From Amoebidium appalachense (Eukaryota; Ichthyosporea): a stretch of 64,000 nt of DNA. A model generated the notes under the pieces. It was not told where the DNA came from and searched no databases. It saw only the letters and a program-made list of their open reading frames with translations. Location: positions 2,728,001 to 2,792,000 of the forward strand of contig CAVNZM010000008.1 of assembly GCA_963693365.1 (NCBI GenBank), given 5' to 3'. How positions within the stretch are numbered: the stretch's first letter is position 1; every line of letters begins with the position of its first letter. This document shows, piece by piece, positions 1 through 19,190 of the stretch. Both the position numbers and the translations under genes were made by a program.

Positions 1-3
1 CCC

Positions 4-34
<31 letters not shown>

Positions 35-321
35 AAAAAAAAAAAATGTACGAAAAAAAGAAAGGAAAGGAATGGAATGGAAGAATGAACAAAAAGAATG
101 AACATGGGTGGGTGGGTGTTTGTGTGTGTCTACGCGCGTGCCTGTGCGCGCGTGCGCGTATGTTTGTGTGCTTGTTTGTGTGTGTGTGTGTGTGTGTATG
201 TGTGCACGTCATCGATACGTGGACAGTCCTTTGTAATGACCCCCTCCACCCCCTCCACCCCCAAATCACACATGCGCGCGCGCGCACACGCACATGCACA
301 CACACACACACACACACACAG

Positions 322-482
322 GCTGTGCCCCATCTTCCAGGTCTCCAATGTCAGTGGTCTGAACCTCGACCTGGTGAAAATGTTCCTGAATCTGTTGCAC
401 CCCCCTCCCTCAAGAAATTTTCTGTGGACGACCCCATAGAGTTCCACATCGGCAAAATTTACACCGTGCCGGTATGAGACCA

Positions 483-573
<91 letters not shown>

Positions 574-1722
574 ATACACCTAAAAACAAACATCCACATG
601 CTGACACATCTTTCCTCGTCACCCTTCTCCGGTGTCGTCGCATTTTTGTTTTTTGTTCTGCCCCCCCCCCCCCCCCCAAAAAAATTTTTTTTTTTTGGGG
701 GGGGGGGGGGGGTTTTGAATGCGTCAAAAAGTACGAAGTACACAAGAACAAACGGATAACACGATGCAGAATGCAAGCCATACATAAAGAGTATGCATAA
801 TAAGCAGAGCCCATCCTCAGGGGGGGCCCACGTCATCCACAGTACCCGAGTTTCGACCTATTCCCCTCGTTAACGAAACCCAACTCAGATACTGTTTCAC
901 TTGAACATGAGTAGGTCACCCGTCTTGTGTGTGGGGGGGGGGGGGGGGGGGGGGGGGGCACGTTTTGATGTGCATGTGTAAAAAAAACAAAAAAAAAACC
1001 TATACACCTAAAAACAAACATACACATGCTGACACATCTTTCCTCGTCACCCTTCTCCGGTGTCGTTGCATTTTTGTTTTTTGTTCTGCCCCCCCCCCCC
1101 CCCCCCCCCCCTCTTCCCCGCCCACCAAGAGGGGGGGGGGGGGGGGGGATCTCCAGTAAATTTGTCATGATGTGGGGTTAGCGACTGTGTCATCTTTTTT
1201 TCTTTTTTTTTTTTTTTTTTTTGGGGGGGGGGGGGGGGGCACGTTTAGATGTGCATGTGTACACACAAGAAGTGGGTGGTTTTCCTTTCTTTTTTTTCGC
1301 GTCTTTCTTTCTTCCTTTTTGGGGGGAATGGGGAGGGGTGCAGGGGAGGAGGAGGGGGGGGGGGGGGGGGGGGGGGGAGAGAGGATATAAGCTCCCATGT
1401 CAAAGCACACATCAAATATCCACCAACCAAAACCCTCTTCAAATATCAACTTTCATGATATCTAACCAATCAATCAGGCTGTGGGCACTGTTGTGTTTGG
1501 GACTCTGCTTGGGGGCATTGTACACACACGGCTTTGGTCAAGGGTCTTCTGTCTGCACAATCGCTTTGGTTTTTGTGTTTCTGCACAATCGCTTTGGTTT
1601 TTGTGTTTGTGTTGGTTGTTCCATTTTCGCGGTTTCTTCAATGCCTTGGCTTTCATGCTTGCCACCAACTAATGCATGCCCCTTCCCGTCCCTCCCCCCC
1701 TTCCCCCGCCCCCCCCCTCTCC

Positions 1723-1758
<36 letters not shown>

Positions 1759-1763
1759 CTCAA

Positions 1764-1806
<43 letters not shown>

Positions 1807-1950
1807 CACACGCCCACACGCGCACACACGGACGACACGCACACACACGCACCACACACACACACACGCACACACACACACACACACACACACGCTCACA
1901 CGCCCACACGCGCACACACGGACGACACGCACACACACGCACCACACACA

Positions 1951-2038
<88 letters not shown>

Positions 2039-2151
2039 AGCCCGTGTCCATCAAGAGCATCCACCGACGTCGATTACCGGTCGATGAGCTATGTGCTGGC
2101 CAGTCGGCTTGCTTTGCCCTCAAAAAGATGAAACGCAATCAAATTCGCAAG
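322..2151 (+). CDS. GTPBP1/GTPBP2-like translational GTPase, partial (middle exons)
   Basis: Supported exons are 322-471, 1478-1519 (end uncertain) and 2041-2151. The first reads [15 protein letters not shown]...KMFLNLL and then [20 protein letters not shown]. The second reads [14 protein letters not shown]. The third reads [21 protein letters not shown] and continues into [14 protein letters not shown]. In order these match the domain II / post-G-domain region of GTPBP1/2, EF-Tu-like GTPases linked to ribosome and mRNA surveillance. The acceptors are CACACAG at 319-321 and 2038-2040; the donors are gtatga, gtacac and gtgaaa. The G domain lies left of the window. The reading frame shifts by one base within exon 322-471, at the six-C run 400-405. 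About 20 residues expected between exons 2 and 3 were not located. The family call is firm; the exon structure is partial. Confidence 0.72.
571..1088. repeat. 90-bp direct repeat flanking a dispersed-repeat copy
   Basis: Segments 571-660 and 999-1088 are nearly identical. Both run from cctatacacc to ttgttctg and both end at a poly-C run. They lie 428 bp apart and bracket the repeat copy at 713-932. A second short duplicated piece (cacgttt.gatgtgcatgtg) lies at 959-978 and 1239-1258. All are in the first GTPBP intron. Confidence 0.85.
713..932 (+). repeat. Dispersed repeat family R1, copy A
   Basis: The copy begins TTTTGAATGCG directly after a poly-G run and contains AGCAGAGCCCATCCTCAGGG, followed by a GAGTTTCGACC-like block. 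The same order of blocks recurs at 14219-14452, 15828-15985, 22810-23093 and 23263-23546. No coding potential is evident. It may be a non-autonomous element or a decayed SINE/MITE. It is inserted in an intron of the GTPBP-like gene. Confidence 0.75.
1784..2034 (+). repeat. (CA)n microsatellite with an internal 90-bp duplication
   Basis: The tract is a long CA repeat interrupted by a CACG/GACG-rich block at about 1801-1860 that is repeated at 1891-1950. It runs into the acceptor of the GTPBP exon starting at 2041. Confidence 0.9.
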
Positions 2152-3017
2152 GTGAAACTTCAATTTCTCATCCCTCCCTCTCACACACACTCTCTCACTC
2201 CCCCCCCCCCCCCCCCCCCCCCCCCAACCCACCCACACACACTCTCTCTCTCCCTCCCTCTCTGTCTCTCTCTCCCTTCCCCTTCACTCGTCTCTCTCAC
2301 TATCTCTATCCCTCTATTCCCATCTCGGTTTCTCCCCCTCTTGGTCTTCTCCCGAATCTTCTTTTAACACATGGACATGCACACACAGACACACGCACAC
2401 ACCCGCACACACACACACACATCAGTATTGCATCTTGACCCGTGTGTTCTTTATGCATCCCTTGCCTTTAAACCTCATATATGCGGTGTGCTGTGTGGAA
2501 CAAGCTCAGCCCCCACCCCCTCCCACCCCTCGGTATTTCTGCAAATCGTTACTGTTACCCTGTGAATTTCAAGTATTTCCGACCGTGTATCTCCCCTCTC
2601 TTCACTCACCTAGTAGTATGGTGCAAAGACTTCACCCCTTCATGTAGATACATAACATCACCATGCGTATCTCGGTTTCAACAGAGATTTTCCAAGTTTT
2701 CATTTGCCCATCAACAAAAGTAGTAATAAGGGCATTCCGGTGTAACACTGTGTGTGACGTGTGTCTGGCGTATATTTGGGGTGTGTATATTGATGCAAGT
2801 GTAATTGTGAAAGCAAACGTGTGTCTAATATAGTAGCATAATTTGGGGTCAGTTGCTTTCATAGACTTGAGATAAGCACACGCGAGACTCTGCGCACGAG
2901 TGAACGTTTCAGAATCCGCACGTGCCGATGAATTTGGCGTGCCGTAAGTTGGTTTACGCTTACGTGTTATTGTTTGCGCGCGCACACACACGTGTGTGTG
3001 TGTGTGTGTATGTGTGT

Positions 3018-3059
<42 letters not shown>

Positions 3060-3206
3060 TGCGAATATGGGCTGCTGAGTTTTAGCGTGCTCCGAGTTTA
3101 TACAAATTGTGTCTACTGTGAACGGTGAACAGTGTGTGTTTCCCCTGCATGCGAGTATGTGAGTGTGTGAGTGAGTGTGAAAGCACATATGCACCTGTGT
3201 GTGTGT

Positions 3207-3255
<49 letters not shown>

Positions 3256-3259
3256 GCAG

Positions 3260-3451
3260 CATGTGGTCAAATTTGAGTTTGAGCACAAAAACTACTCGCA
3301 CAACATCATGCAGATCTGCGGATCTATGAGCGTGCCTGCCGTTAAACGAACCAATCCTTACCTTCCAGCAATCAACCGCGAACTGTTTTCCACAGTGACA
3401 GCACATCATGGCACTTGGCTGAAACTGCATTCCCTGCAGCCCACTGCATAG
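3260..3451 (+). CDS. Possible downstream exon of the GTPBP-like gene
   Basis: After the acceptor ttgcag an open frame runs to a TAG. It starts HVVKFEFEHKNYSHN and contains QICGSMSVPAVK. The ICGSM stretch could correspond to the HCGSI segment of domain III in GTPBP1-like proteins, but the rest does not align and the expected C-terminal EGRTK-like segment is absent. The opposite strand is also open here (3113-3589), with a CCHCGKQF peptide, so strand and identity are uncertain. Confidence 0.25.
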   Translation, partial: HVVKFEFEHKNYSHNIMQICGSMSVPAVKRTNPYLPAINRELFSTVTAHHGTWLKLHSLQPTA

Positions 3452-3923
3452 TTCGTTCAGCTCAGTGGCAGCAGTCATTTTTTGGTGTCGCGTGGAGAAT
3501 CTGTGGTAAAATGGGCAGCGGATCAACATGATGGAAGTGGCCATTAAACAACGCAGCCTAATAGCACGGGACAATTCTGCTACGGACATTGTGAGAGAAT
3601 GGCTGGAGAAAGCCCAAACCTAAGGATACATCAAGTTTCTACAATGGCCACACACGGATACACCAAGATTCTGCAGTGGCCACACACATTCGTTCCCCTC
3701 TCTCACATCAGGATCCAATCCAAAAGCAACCGCAATGCACACAAACATGCTTTACCTGGTCTTCTCTTCTCCTATAAATCACCTAGATTTTGCGCTGCTT
3801 CAAGATCACCACAGAATCGCTCCTTAGTCCAGCATCACAACACCCGTTTCTCCACACGGTTCCCAACTTACTATCGGATACCTAAAGGACAGTCTGGTTG
3901 AAAATTGCAGAGATCCCTTACCA

Positions 3924-4150
3924 GTGAAGTATGACCAGCGTTGTGGCACAGATGTTATGTTATTGGTGAAGTATGACCAGCGTTGTGGCACAGATGTTAT
4001 GTTATTGGTTAACAGTACACGCCTTTTTCAAGATAGGTAACTTTGCAATTGAAAAAGAAAAGAGAATGGGCAGCGGCCAATGAATCGTTTAGGTACGGCA
4101 ATTGAAAACGAAAAGAGAATGGGCAACGGCCAATGAATCGTTTAGGTGCG
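3924..4150 (+). repeat. Two adjacent tandem duplications (42 bp x2 and 53 bp x2)
   Basis: A 42-bp unit is repeated at 3924-3965 and 3966-4007, nearly perfectly. A 53-bp unit beginning gcaattgaaaa is repeated at 4045-4097 and 4098-4150 with few changes. Each 53-bp copy carries GGCCAATGAATCG, a CCAAT box. They lie in the roughly 2-kb stretch upstream of the LIM gene, which otherwise shows no conserved coding region. Confidence 0.9.
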
Positions 4151-5131
4151 GCTTGCGTGTGTCTTTTTAGTGGGTACAACTTCGGTGACCGGGCGTGAAC
4201 TTCCTGTTTTGAAGGGCCGGGGACCGGGGTGACTGTCAGTCTGTCACAGACACAGTTGAAGGATGGAATGTGGCGCGGGTCGCTGATTGGCGATTCGCTA
4301 TTGAAGGGCCAGCAACAGCGAATAGAAATATCTCTTTTGAAGCTAAGTTTAGCGATTCGCTTGATCGGACCAATTAAAACAGAAAGTCTTATCCTGACCG
4401 AACTAACGTTAGGGGAAGCTGCACAAGGTGACACGGTCTGACGGTGGACTGAGAAACCATTACAGTGGCGTGACTGCCATGTATAGTACACTGGCTATTC
4501 TGCCTTACTGCCGCCAGAAGGCCGTGCACCCAGCGAAGACTAAACAAGGCCTGTGGTTTTAGCATGCCAGCACATATACCAGATCTTGTATTAGAGCAAT
4601 CGACATCTGCTCCGAAGCGTTGGCAGAAAGTAGATCTATAACTCAATAACAGGCTCAGTGTTCACGACATTGCGTTGTGTTCTTGGAGCGTAACTGCAAG
4701 ACATGAGTTATCACTCCACTGGATGCCTGCTGCTTCATGCACGTCACACTATGCACGTGCTTGATCACACGCCCAAACGATGAGTGCACTACAGTGGCAG
4801 TGGGATAGGCATAGGGCTGTACAGTTAAGCATTAAAGTAGCTGAACAGGTCTGACGTCGTCACCTTCACAGGACTCATCATGCCTCTGCCTGCCTGCACG
4901 TCAAGTGCAATTCTAGCTGTATCTGCACCAGTTAAGAGATTTAGTCCACATATGTATGTACGCCATTCATATGGCCCATGTGAACTCCCCTGAAAATAAC
5001 CCATGGCAGGCCTGTTAATTCACTGCCGTTATGTCCAGATAACACTTAATACAAAATATATGTGTTATTCGGAAGCCCTACCTCGACTTAGACTAGAGTT
5101 TACTGGAATCACTGCGTACGATTCAAGTTGT

Positions 5132-5164
<33 letters not shown>

Positions 5165-5246
5165 GGCGTCACGGGACCGTCAGAGACTGGGCTTGAGCGC
5201 GTGCATGCCATTGCCACAGATAGTACTGCATGGCGAAGGTGACTGC

Positions 5247-5299
5247 TGATTGGCTAAAAAAGAATTCCGTGAGCCGCGGAGTAATATGATTGGCTAAAA
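5247..5299 (+). promoter_or_regulatory. Paired ATTGG (inverted CCAAT) motifs upstream of the LIM gene
   Basis: TGATTGGCTAAAA occurs at 5247-5259 and again at 5287-5299, a 40-bp spacing. The pair lies about 160-210 bp upstream of the LIM start codon at 5457. A related ATTGGCTTAAAA is found in the HAD/Kazal intergenic region. This is consistent with an NF-Y-type CCAAT site; function is inferred. Confidence 0.5.
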
Positions 5300-5456
5300 T
5301 CGCACCACCTTATTAGCAACAGTTACGAAGCCTGGACACAGACCAGGACACAGAAAACTTTTCTTTCCCGCTTCCTTCAGAACACTCACCTCCACACTGA
5401 GTAAGAACCACTTTGCGTTTAGTTTTTGTGTTCCGGTTTAAGTACTTTATAGAAAA

Positions 5457-7328
5457 ATGGCTTCTAAGTACGGAGGTGGTAACTCCAAATGCCAGCGCTG
5501 CGCTAAGACGGTGTACATGGCGGAGGAGGTCAGCGCGGTGGGGCAGAAGTGGCACAAGCTGTGTTTCAAATGTGCGTCCTGCAATAAGACGCTCGACTCG
5601 ACCACCCTTGCAGATAAGGTACGGGCGCCACCATGGCACTTGTGGACTGTATAGGGTGCTCTTTGAGCTCGATTATCTGCGTGAAAGAAATCCGCGGTAG
5701 ATGAACCTGAATGCGAGTGCAATACGTTCACTTTCCTATCCGGACTAGCCCATGCTGATCTCATGTTTTTACCTCTGTCTGGTGTGTAAGAGTCTATACA
5801 AATCTCTTATCTCCTAAGAGGATCATTGCACGTGCGTAGGAATTTAGGAGCCAAAGAGAAAGTTAGTGCACAAAAGGTGAAGACAACACAATTGCACACG
5901 ACGTGCACACATAAAAGCATTAAAGCACACATTCACTCTCTCTCCCTCCCTCTATGCCCCCCTTTAGGAAAAACACCTGCTACACCTGTACGCACTTTTC
6001 ACCGCCTTACTCTTCTCAGGGGTAACGTCTTGTCTCCGGGTAGCCGGTAGCTTTCCCTACTCCTCAGACAAGCTCTTAAGTCAACCTCCCCCCCCCCCCC
6101 CCCCCCCCCCCACCAAAACCCCTTCTCCTATCCTTATCACCTTTTCTCCCCTTGCCTTTGCCTCTCCCACCCGTAACCTCCCCCCCACTCCCCTCCCCCC
6201 CCCACTCCCCCCTTCCCCCCCCCTTCTCGCACCCTAACCAACCCATTTTCTACAGGACGGGGAGATCTATTGCAAGTCATGCTATGGTCGCAACTTCGGG
6301 CCCAAGGGCTACGGGTTTGGTGGGGGTGCCGGTGTTTTGAACATGGAAGGTCCGGCAGACACAAATGTTACTTTCTCGGCTCCGGCCGGACCCACCCCTG
6401 CCACTCCCCCGGTGTCCTCCCCGTTGCCTGTTGAGAAACCAGAGTCTCCTGCCGCGACACCGAGAAGAAATCTACCTGCTGATATATGCCCCCGGTGCGA
6501 GAAGAAGGTCTACATGGCTGAGAAGGTGCGTGCTCACTCCAGCAGTCTGTTAAATTCCTTACCGCTTCCTCCCTTCATTACCTGCACCAAGGCCATAAAC
6601 CAACACATGCACACATAAACACACACCGGCGCAGACACACCCACACCCACACCCACACCTCTTTAAGGAACACACACACATACACTCTCTCTCATCCACC
6701 ACCACCACTTTCTCCCTCACAACCCTACCTACTCTCTGTCTCTCTCTCTCCCCCCCACCCCCCTCCTCTCTCCCCCTTCTCCCTCTCCCCCTCTCCCCCT
6801 CTCGCTCCCTCTCTCTCTCTCTCTCTCCCCCCCCCCCCCTCTCTCTCCCCCCCCCCCCCCCCTCTCTCTCGCTCGCTCTCTTCTCTCTCTCTCTTCCCCC
6901 TCCTCCCCCCTCCCTCCCTCCCCCCCCCCCCCCCCCCCCCCCCCCACTGCCCCTCCACACCTGTATCTTTTGCACTGTGCTGTATATGTCCTATATTTGT
7001 GACGGAGCCGATTAAATTCTTACTTCGGGTTGGACTCTACCATCCCTTCCTCCCGTCCCTCCCCTCCCCCAGCCAAATTCTTCCAACCCCATCTTCTCCC
7101 CCCCCCCACCCCCCTCCCCCCCCCTCCCCCTCCTCCCTCCTCCTTCCCTCCCCTTCCTCCCCCTCACTCCGCCTCCCCCCTTCGCCGTCCCCTAAAAATT
7201 ACCACTACCAATACCAATCCAAGTTTATCTGAATTTAACTTCCTCGGATATCGGGAGTTGCTTCACCTGTGTGGCTCATCGTGTTTTTTTGTTGTCTTCT
7301 TGATTTGCACGGCCCACCACGTCTTAGC

Positions 7329-7359
<31 letters not shown>

Positions 7360-7610
7360 ACCCACCCCACCCCTATCCTCCCCTCCCCTCCACGGACTTC
7401 TCTTCTGGGTCCGGTGCTCTCCAATCCCGCAGTCTATCGAAATCACACCATCGTAAACCCCATCTAACCTCTCCCCTAATACCTCCCCCCCTCCCCCCCA
7501 TCCACCCACCCACCCGCCCACCCCTCATCAGCCACCAATTTTGCCTGCATGCAGGTAGCTTGTTGTCCTCCCCCCTCCCCCCCCCCCCCCCCCCCCCCCC
7601 CGCTTTCCCC

Positions 7611-7650
<40 letters not shown>

Positions 7651-7830
7651 TCCTCCCCCCCCCCCCCCCCCTCCCTCTCTCCCCGGCCAGCCACATACCT
7701 GCCACACCCGCATGTCTTTGTTTCCATGTTGCCATCGTCTAATGCACCATCTCCCCCCACTCCCCCCCCCCCCCCCCCCCCTTCCCCCCCGTGTGCACAT
7801 CTACCATTTGTGTAACATGCAACCTCCCCC

Positions 7831-7878
<48 letters not shown>

Positions 7879-8140
7879 TTCTCCCCCTCTTGTTCAAGGA
7901 ACCTACCATCACATGAAAGCAATAAATGAGTTGGTTTCGGTGATTGAGAAGACGGATGTGTGGAAACTCGGATACTGTGGATGGCATGGTCCCTTCTTGA
8001 GGTTTGGCATTTTTTATGTTGCCGATCCTGTTCGTGCATGTCGGAGCATATTTTCTTAATTCGGATAACGGTACGAGCTTGCACTTTATTCTGTGTCGCA
8101 TTCTAACCACCTCCCCCCCCCCCCCCCCCCCCCCCCCCTT

Positions 8141-8214
<74 letters not shown>

Positions 8215-8336
8215 TGTCCCTAACCGACTTTCCCACACACGAGCTCACACAGAAATGCGGGTACATGCAAGCACACACGTACACACACGTACACACACAC
8301 ACACACATACCCAAACACACGCACACACACACACAA

Positions 8337-8400
<64 letters not shown>

Positions 8401-8655
8401 ACTCACACACACACGCATACACCACACATACCCCCCCCCCCCCAACACACACACACACACGTGCAGATTGTTGGTGCCGGATCCAGCTGGCACAAGATGT
8501 GTTTCAAGTGCAAGCTGTGCAACAAAACGCTCGACTCCACCACGTGTGTGGACAAGAACAACGAGCTTTACTGCAAGGGCTGCTATGCAAAGAATTTCGG
8601 CCCCAAGGGCTATGGGTTCGGTCAGGGTGCAGGGACATTGGCTCACACCCAGTAG
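5457..8655 (+). CDS. Double-LIM protein, CRP/CSRP (cysteine-rich protein) family
   Basis: Three phase-0 exons, 5457-5618, 6256-6525 and 8467-8655, encode 206 residues. LIM1 begins [13 protein letters not shown] and LIM2 begins [13 protein letters not shown]. Each carries [16 protein letters not shown] and YCK.CY, and ends in the diagnostic CRP block FGPKGYGFG (G/Q)GAG. Metazoan CRPs are about 193 residues with the same two-LIM plus glycine-rich layout; they bind alpha-actinin and zyxin and also act in the nucleus. A Pro/Ala/Ser-rich linker of about 60 residues joins the two LIM units. Introns interrupt both LIMs at different points. Donors are gtacgg and gtgcgt; acceptors are ctacag and gtgcag, the latter at the end of a (CA)n tract. 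The start is the first ATG in frame with LIM1. The family call is very secure. Confidence 0.95.
6062..8460 (+). repeat. Poly-C, (CT)n and (CA)n intron filling of the LIM gene
   Basis: Intron 1 (5619-6255) ends in a C-rich pyrimidine region. Intron 2 (6526-8466) is almost wholly C-rich: CT/CCT stretches at 6730-6950, repeated poly-C blocks at 7328-7357, 7579-7680, 7760-7880 and 8110-8138, then (CA)n at 8142-8214 and 8340-8460. No further exon is seen. Confidence 0.9.
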
Positions 8656-10606
<1,951 letters not shown>

Positions 10607-10921
10607 ATGGCTCGCATAGAGGAGGCACGAAATATGACCAGCGTTGCAACGCACGACAAGAGTTATTTGCAGTTTGTAAAATATTACCCGGACACAGATT
10701 CTCCAGGCATGGGCGAGGTGTCAAGTTTGTGCATTGATGATGCGTTCATCATCTACCTCAATGTCCCTAAGACGGCTTATGACACAGTGGTGAACGCGCG
10801 AGACCTTGTGGGAAAGTCTGCTACACAACTGTCCCCCACGCAGGTTGTGCGTCGCAAGTGGAAGTATGAGTATATACTTGCTAGAGACAAGTACGGCAAC
10901 GTCCACCCTAACTACGCCTAA
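10607..10921 (+). CDS. Unrecognised short ORF, possibly a 3' exon
   Basis: The frame is open through and beyond the upstream GT tract and ends at TAA 10919-10921. From the ATG at 10607 it encodes 104 residues starting MARIEEARNMTSVATHDKSY and ending YGNVHPNYA, with mixed normal composition (hydrophobic, charged and aromatic residues). No family was recognised. It may be a terminal exon, with an acceptor at CCTAG (10531-10535) placing about 24 extra residues upstream. It has neither signal peptide nor membrane segment. Confidence that it is coding is moderate to low. Confidence 0.4.
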   Translation: MARIEEARNMTSVATHDKSYLQFVKYYPDTDSPGMGEVSSLCIDDAFIIYLNVPKTAYDTVVNARDLVGKSATQLSPTQVVRRKWKYEYILARDKYGNVHPNYA

Positions 10922-11317
10922 GTTTGTGCACGCGTCAGCTGGGCTGCACGCAAAATGATAGCTGAACTGTAACAGATGTGCAAAGGGACATACAGGTGCA
11001 ATGCGTTTGGAAACGTTTATTGTTACATGTTTTGCATGTAATCAGCAAGTCACCCCCCTCCTCACTCCCCCTTCCCCACCACGTCTATTTTACATACAAA
11101 CACATACGGCTTCGCTCGCGCGTGGTGTGTGTGGAACGTGTTAGGCAGGCCACATGCATACTCGTGTGGGACATACACAGACACCTCAGAGGCCCCCCTC
11201 GACAAACGGTGAGCAAACACACACAGACACACTCTTCGCACCACGGCCCTCTGAAAAAAAGACTTCGCACCCAGCTTGAACATAACCGGCCAGGCAGGCA
11301 CCGGCGGGCAGCGAGCC

Positions 11318-11392
11318 AGGTCAAATCGGGTCGGGTCGGTTCATTTCGGGTCACGTCGGGCCAAGCGATGATCCGACCCGACCCGAATTGAT
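11318..11392. repeat. Short inverted repeat TCGGGTCGGGTCGG / CCGACCCGACCCGA
   Basis: The GGGTC-rich arm at about 11325-11340 and its complement at about 11376-11388 could form a hairpin with a loop of about 40 bases. A poly-T tract follows at 11469-11506. This lies in the intergenic stretch between the unknown ORF and the HAD gene (10922-12605), which otherwise holds pyrimidine runs (11821-11950) and poly-G (11990-12027). Confidence 0.6.
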
Positions 11393-11986
11393 TGGGGTCC
11401 GAAATTGGCCAAAAAAATTTATTGCGGCAATCGACGCGTCTCGTCGAGCTGGTTCGAGCCACCGTTTCGGATTTTTTTTTAGATTTTTTTTTTTTTTTTT
11501 TTTTTTCGCGAAAAGTTTTTTGCGCGCTATAGAGACTAAGGCCCATACTGCATATAAAACCTCCTGCAATTGCCCCCCGGGAGCTTTGAATCCTACCCCA
11601 GAGCCAAACCTCGTTTTTGGGCACCAACCTGCATGTGCATTGGCATAAACCGTTTGTGTGTTTTCGTGTGCTTGTGTGTGTGTGCATGTGTGTGATTGTG
11701 TCTTTTTGTGTGTGGGCGTGTGTATACATGACCGCATTGGTTTGTTTGTTATTTCGTTTAAATTGGGTGTGTGTTTTGGTCCTTATCCTGGTGGTAGTTG
11801 GAGTGATGGTTTTCCCTCTCTTTCCTTTTTTGTTTCTTTTCTTTTTCTTTTCTCTTTTCTTTTCTTTCTTTCTTTCTTTCTTTCTTTCTCTCTACCTTTT
11901 CTTTGTTTCTTTCTTCCCCCCCCCCCCCCCCCCCCCTCCCTTTTTTTTTTTTTGTGGGTAGTGGTGGTGGTGGTGACTGGTGGGGA

Positions 11987-12029
<43 letters not shown>

Positions 12030-12605
12030 GCGGCAGCAACCACTAGTGACGGAGGAAGAGATTGCCCGCACCGATATCGATACCGACAACATTTATTCAT
12101 TTTTAAAGCGATTTCTTAACCCCCCATTGGTTCAGTAAAACATCACAGTTCTATCCGTTATCATACATAATAGCTTCCATTGGACGTGAAAAGGCAAGGC
12201 AACAATCTGGCGACAAGCAAACACTTCGAAAAAGGCCAGGCAGAAACAAACACATACAGCAACACCTGAATCAGGAATCAGCTAAAAGATCGCCCCTCCT
12301 CTTCCCACAATCAGGCCATTCTTCTTTCTGTAGATAAAAAAAAAAACTCGGCGTGGCAAATGTAAACTTTCCATACGGGAGCACACAACGCTTAGCGACA
12401 ATTTCACTTTCAGACATTAAGAAATGCCAAGGCATTGCATGATTACGACAATAAGCCATGTGCTTGGGTGCCTACGTTTGCCCTCATCCACCCATATGCA
12501 AATACTCTATCCTCCGCAAATGCATTCACTATAATCACGGCTGTTGCACCGACACATCGAGCCCAACATGCAAATCATTCAACTATAAAAGGTAAATAAT
12601 AAAGG

Positions 12606-18596
<5,991 letters not shown>

Positions 18597-19190
18597 ACAG
18601 ATGCATGGTTTGTAGCAGTAAATGTGATTAACGGCGAGTTGTAAAGAGAAAGTGTTATGTGTATTCCTACGGTTGTAGAGATTCGGTAGATTAGGGAATA
18701 GTCTATATGCTGAGGGTTTTGCGGTATCTGTCGGACAGTCTTGTGTCTAGAACACACATCTGTGTCTGGGCTGTCTGCCAAGTTCAACGGTTCAAACGAT
18801 AACGCAACAATCCGTCAACAACCAATCACATTTAGGCCTCACACTTTTATTCTGGTTGGTTGTAAACAATATCATTGGCTTAAAAGACACCGCACCATTG
18901 ATTTGATTGGCTTCTTCCACTGCAGTGTTCCGCAGTGTGCATTCCAGAGTTTCCAGTGCCAACTGCCCCGCACAAGTTCGAAAACTTTCAAACCAAGTCA
19001 ACTTGGCAAAGGTCGCAAAGAGAGGCTTGGTTGGGCCACACACGCACCAACCTGTCTCACTTTCCAAGGAACTGCAGTACATACATACACCAAGTTTAGC
19101 AACACATGTTACTAGCTATAGCACATTTTACTCAAGCCGCGAGCCCTTTATTGTAACACACAACACACTATGGTGTAAACACACACGAAC
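18597..19190. promoter_or_regulatory. Divergent intergenic region with CCAAT/ATTGG boxes
   Basis: Roughly 600 bp separates the HAD start (-) from the Kazal start (+). CCAAT is at 18822-18826, ATTGG at 18874-18878 (ATTGGCTTAAAA) and at 18906-18910. Short ORFs on both strands show no family resemblance. It is a probable bidirectional promoter, inferred from gene orientation. Confidence 0.45.

Noticed and set aside
1669-2064. Long open frames of alternating His-Thr or Cys-Val (and similar ones at 8093-8677, 10202-10600, 13430-13985, 25464-26174, 31729-32248)
   Set aside because: They are translations of (CA)n/(GT)n microsatellites, open by composition, and lie in introns of identified genes.
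3113-3589. Minus-strand ORF with CCHCGKQF, resembling a zinc knuckle
   Set aside because: Only one Cys cluster, ends in a CA repeat, and competes with a weak + strand exon call; neither strand is decisive.
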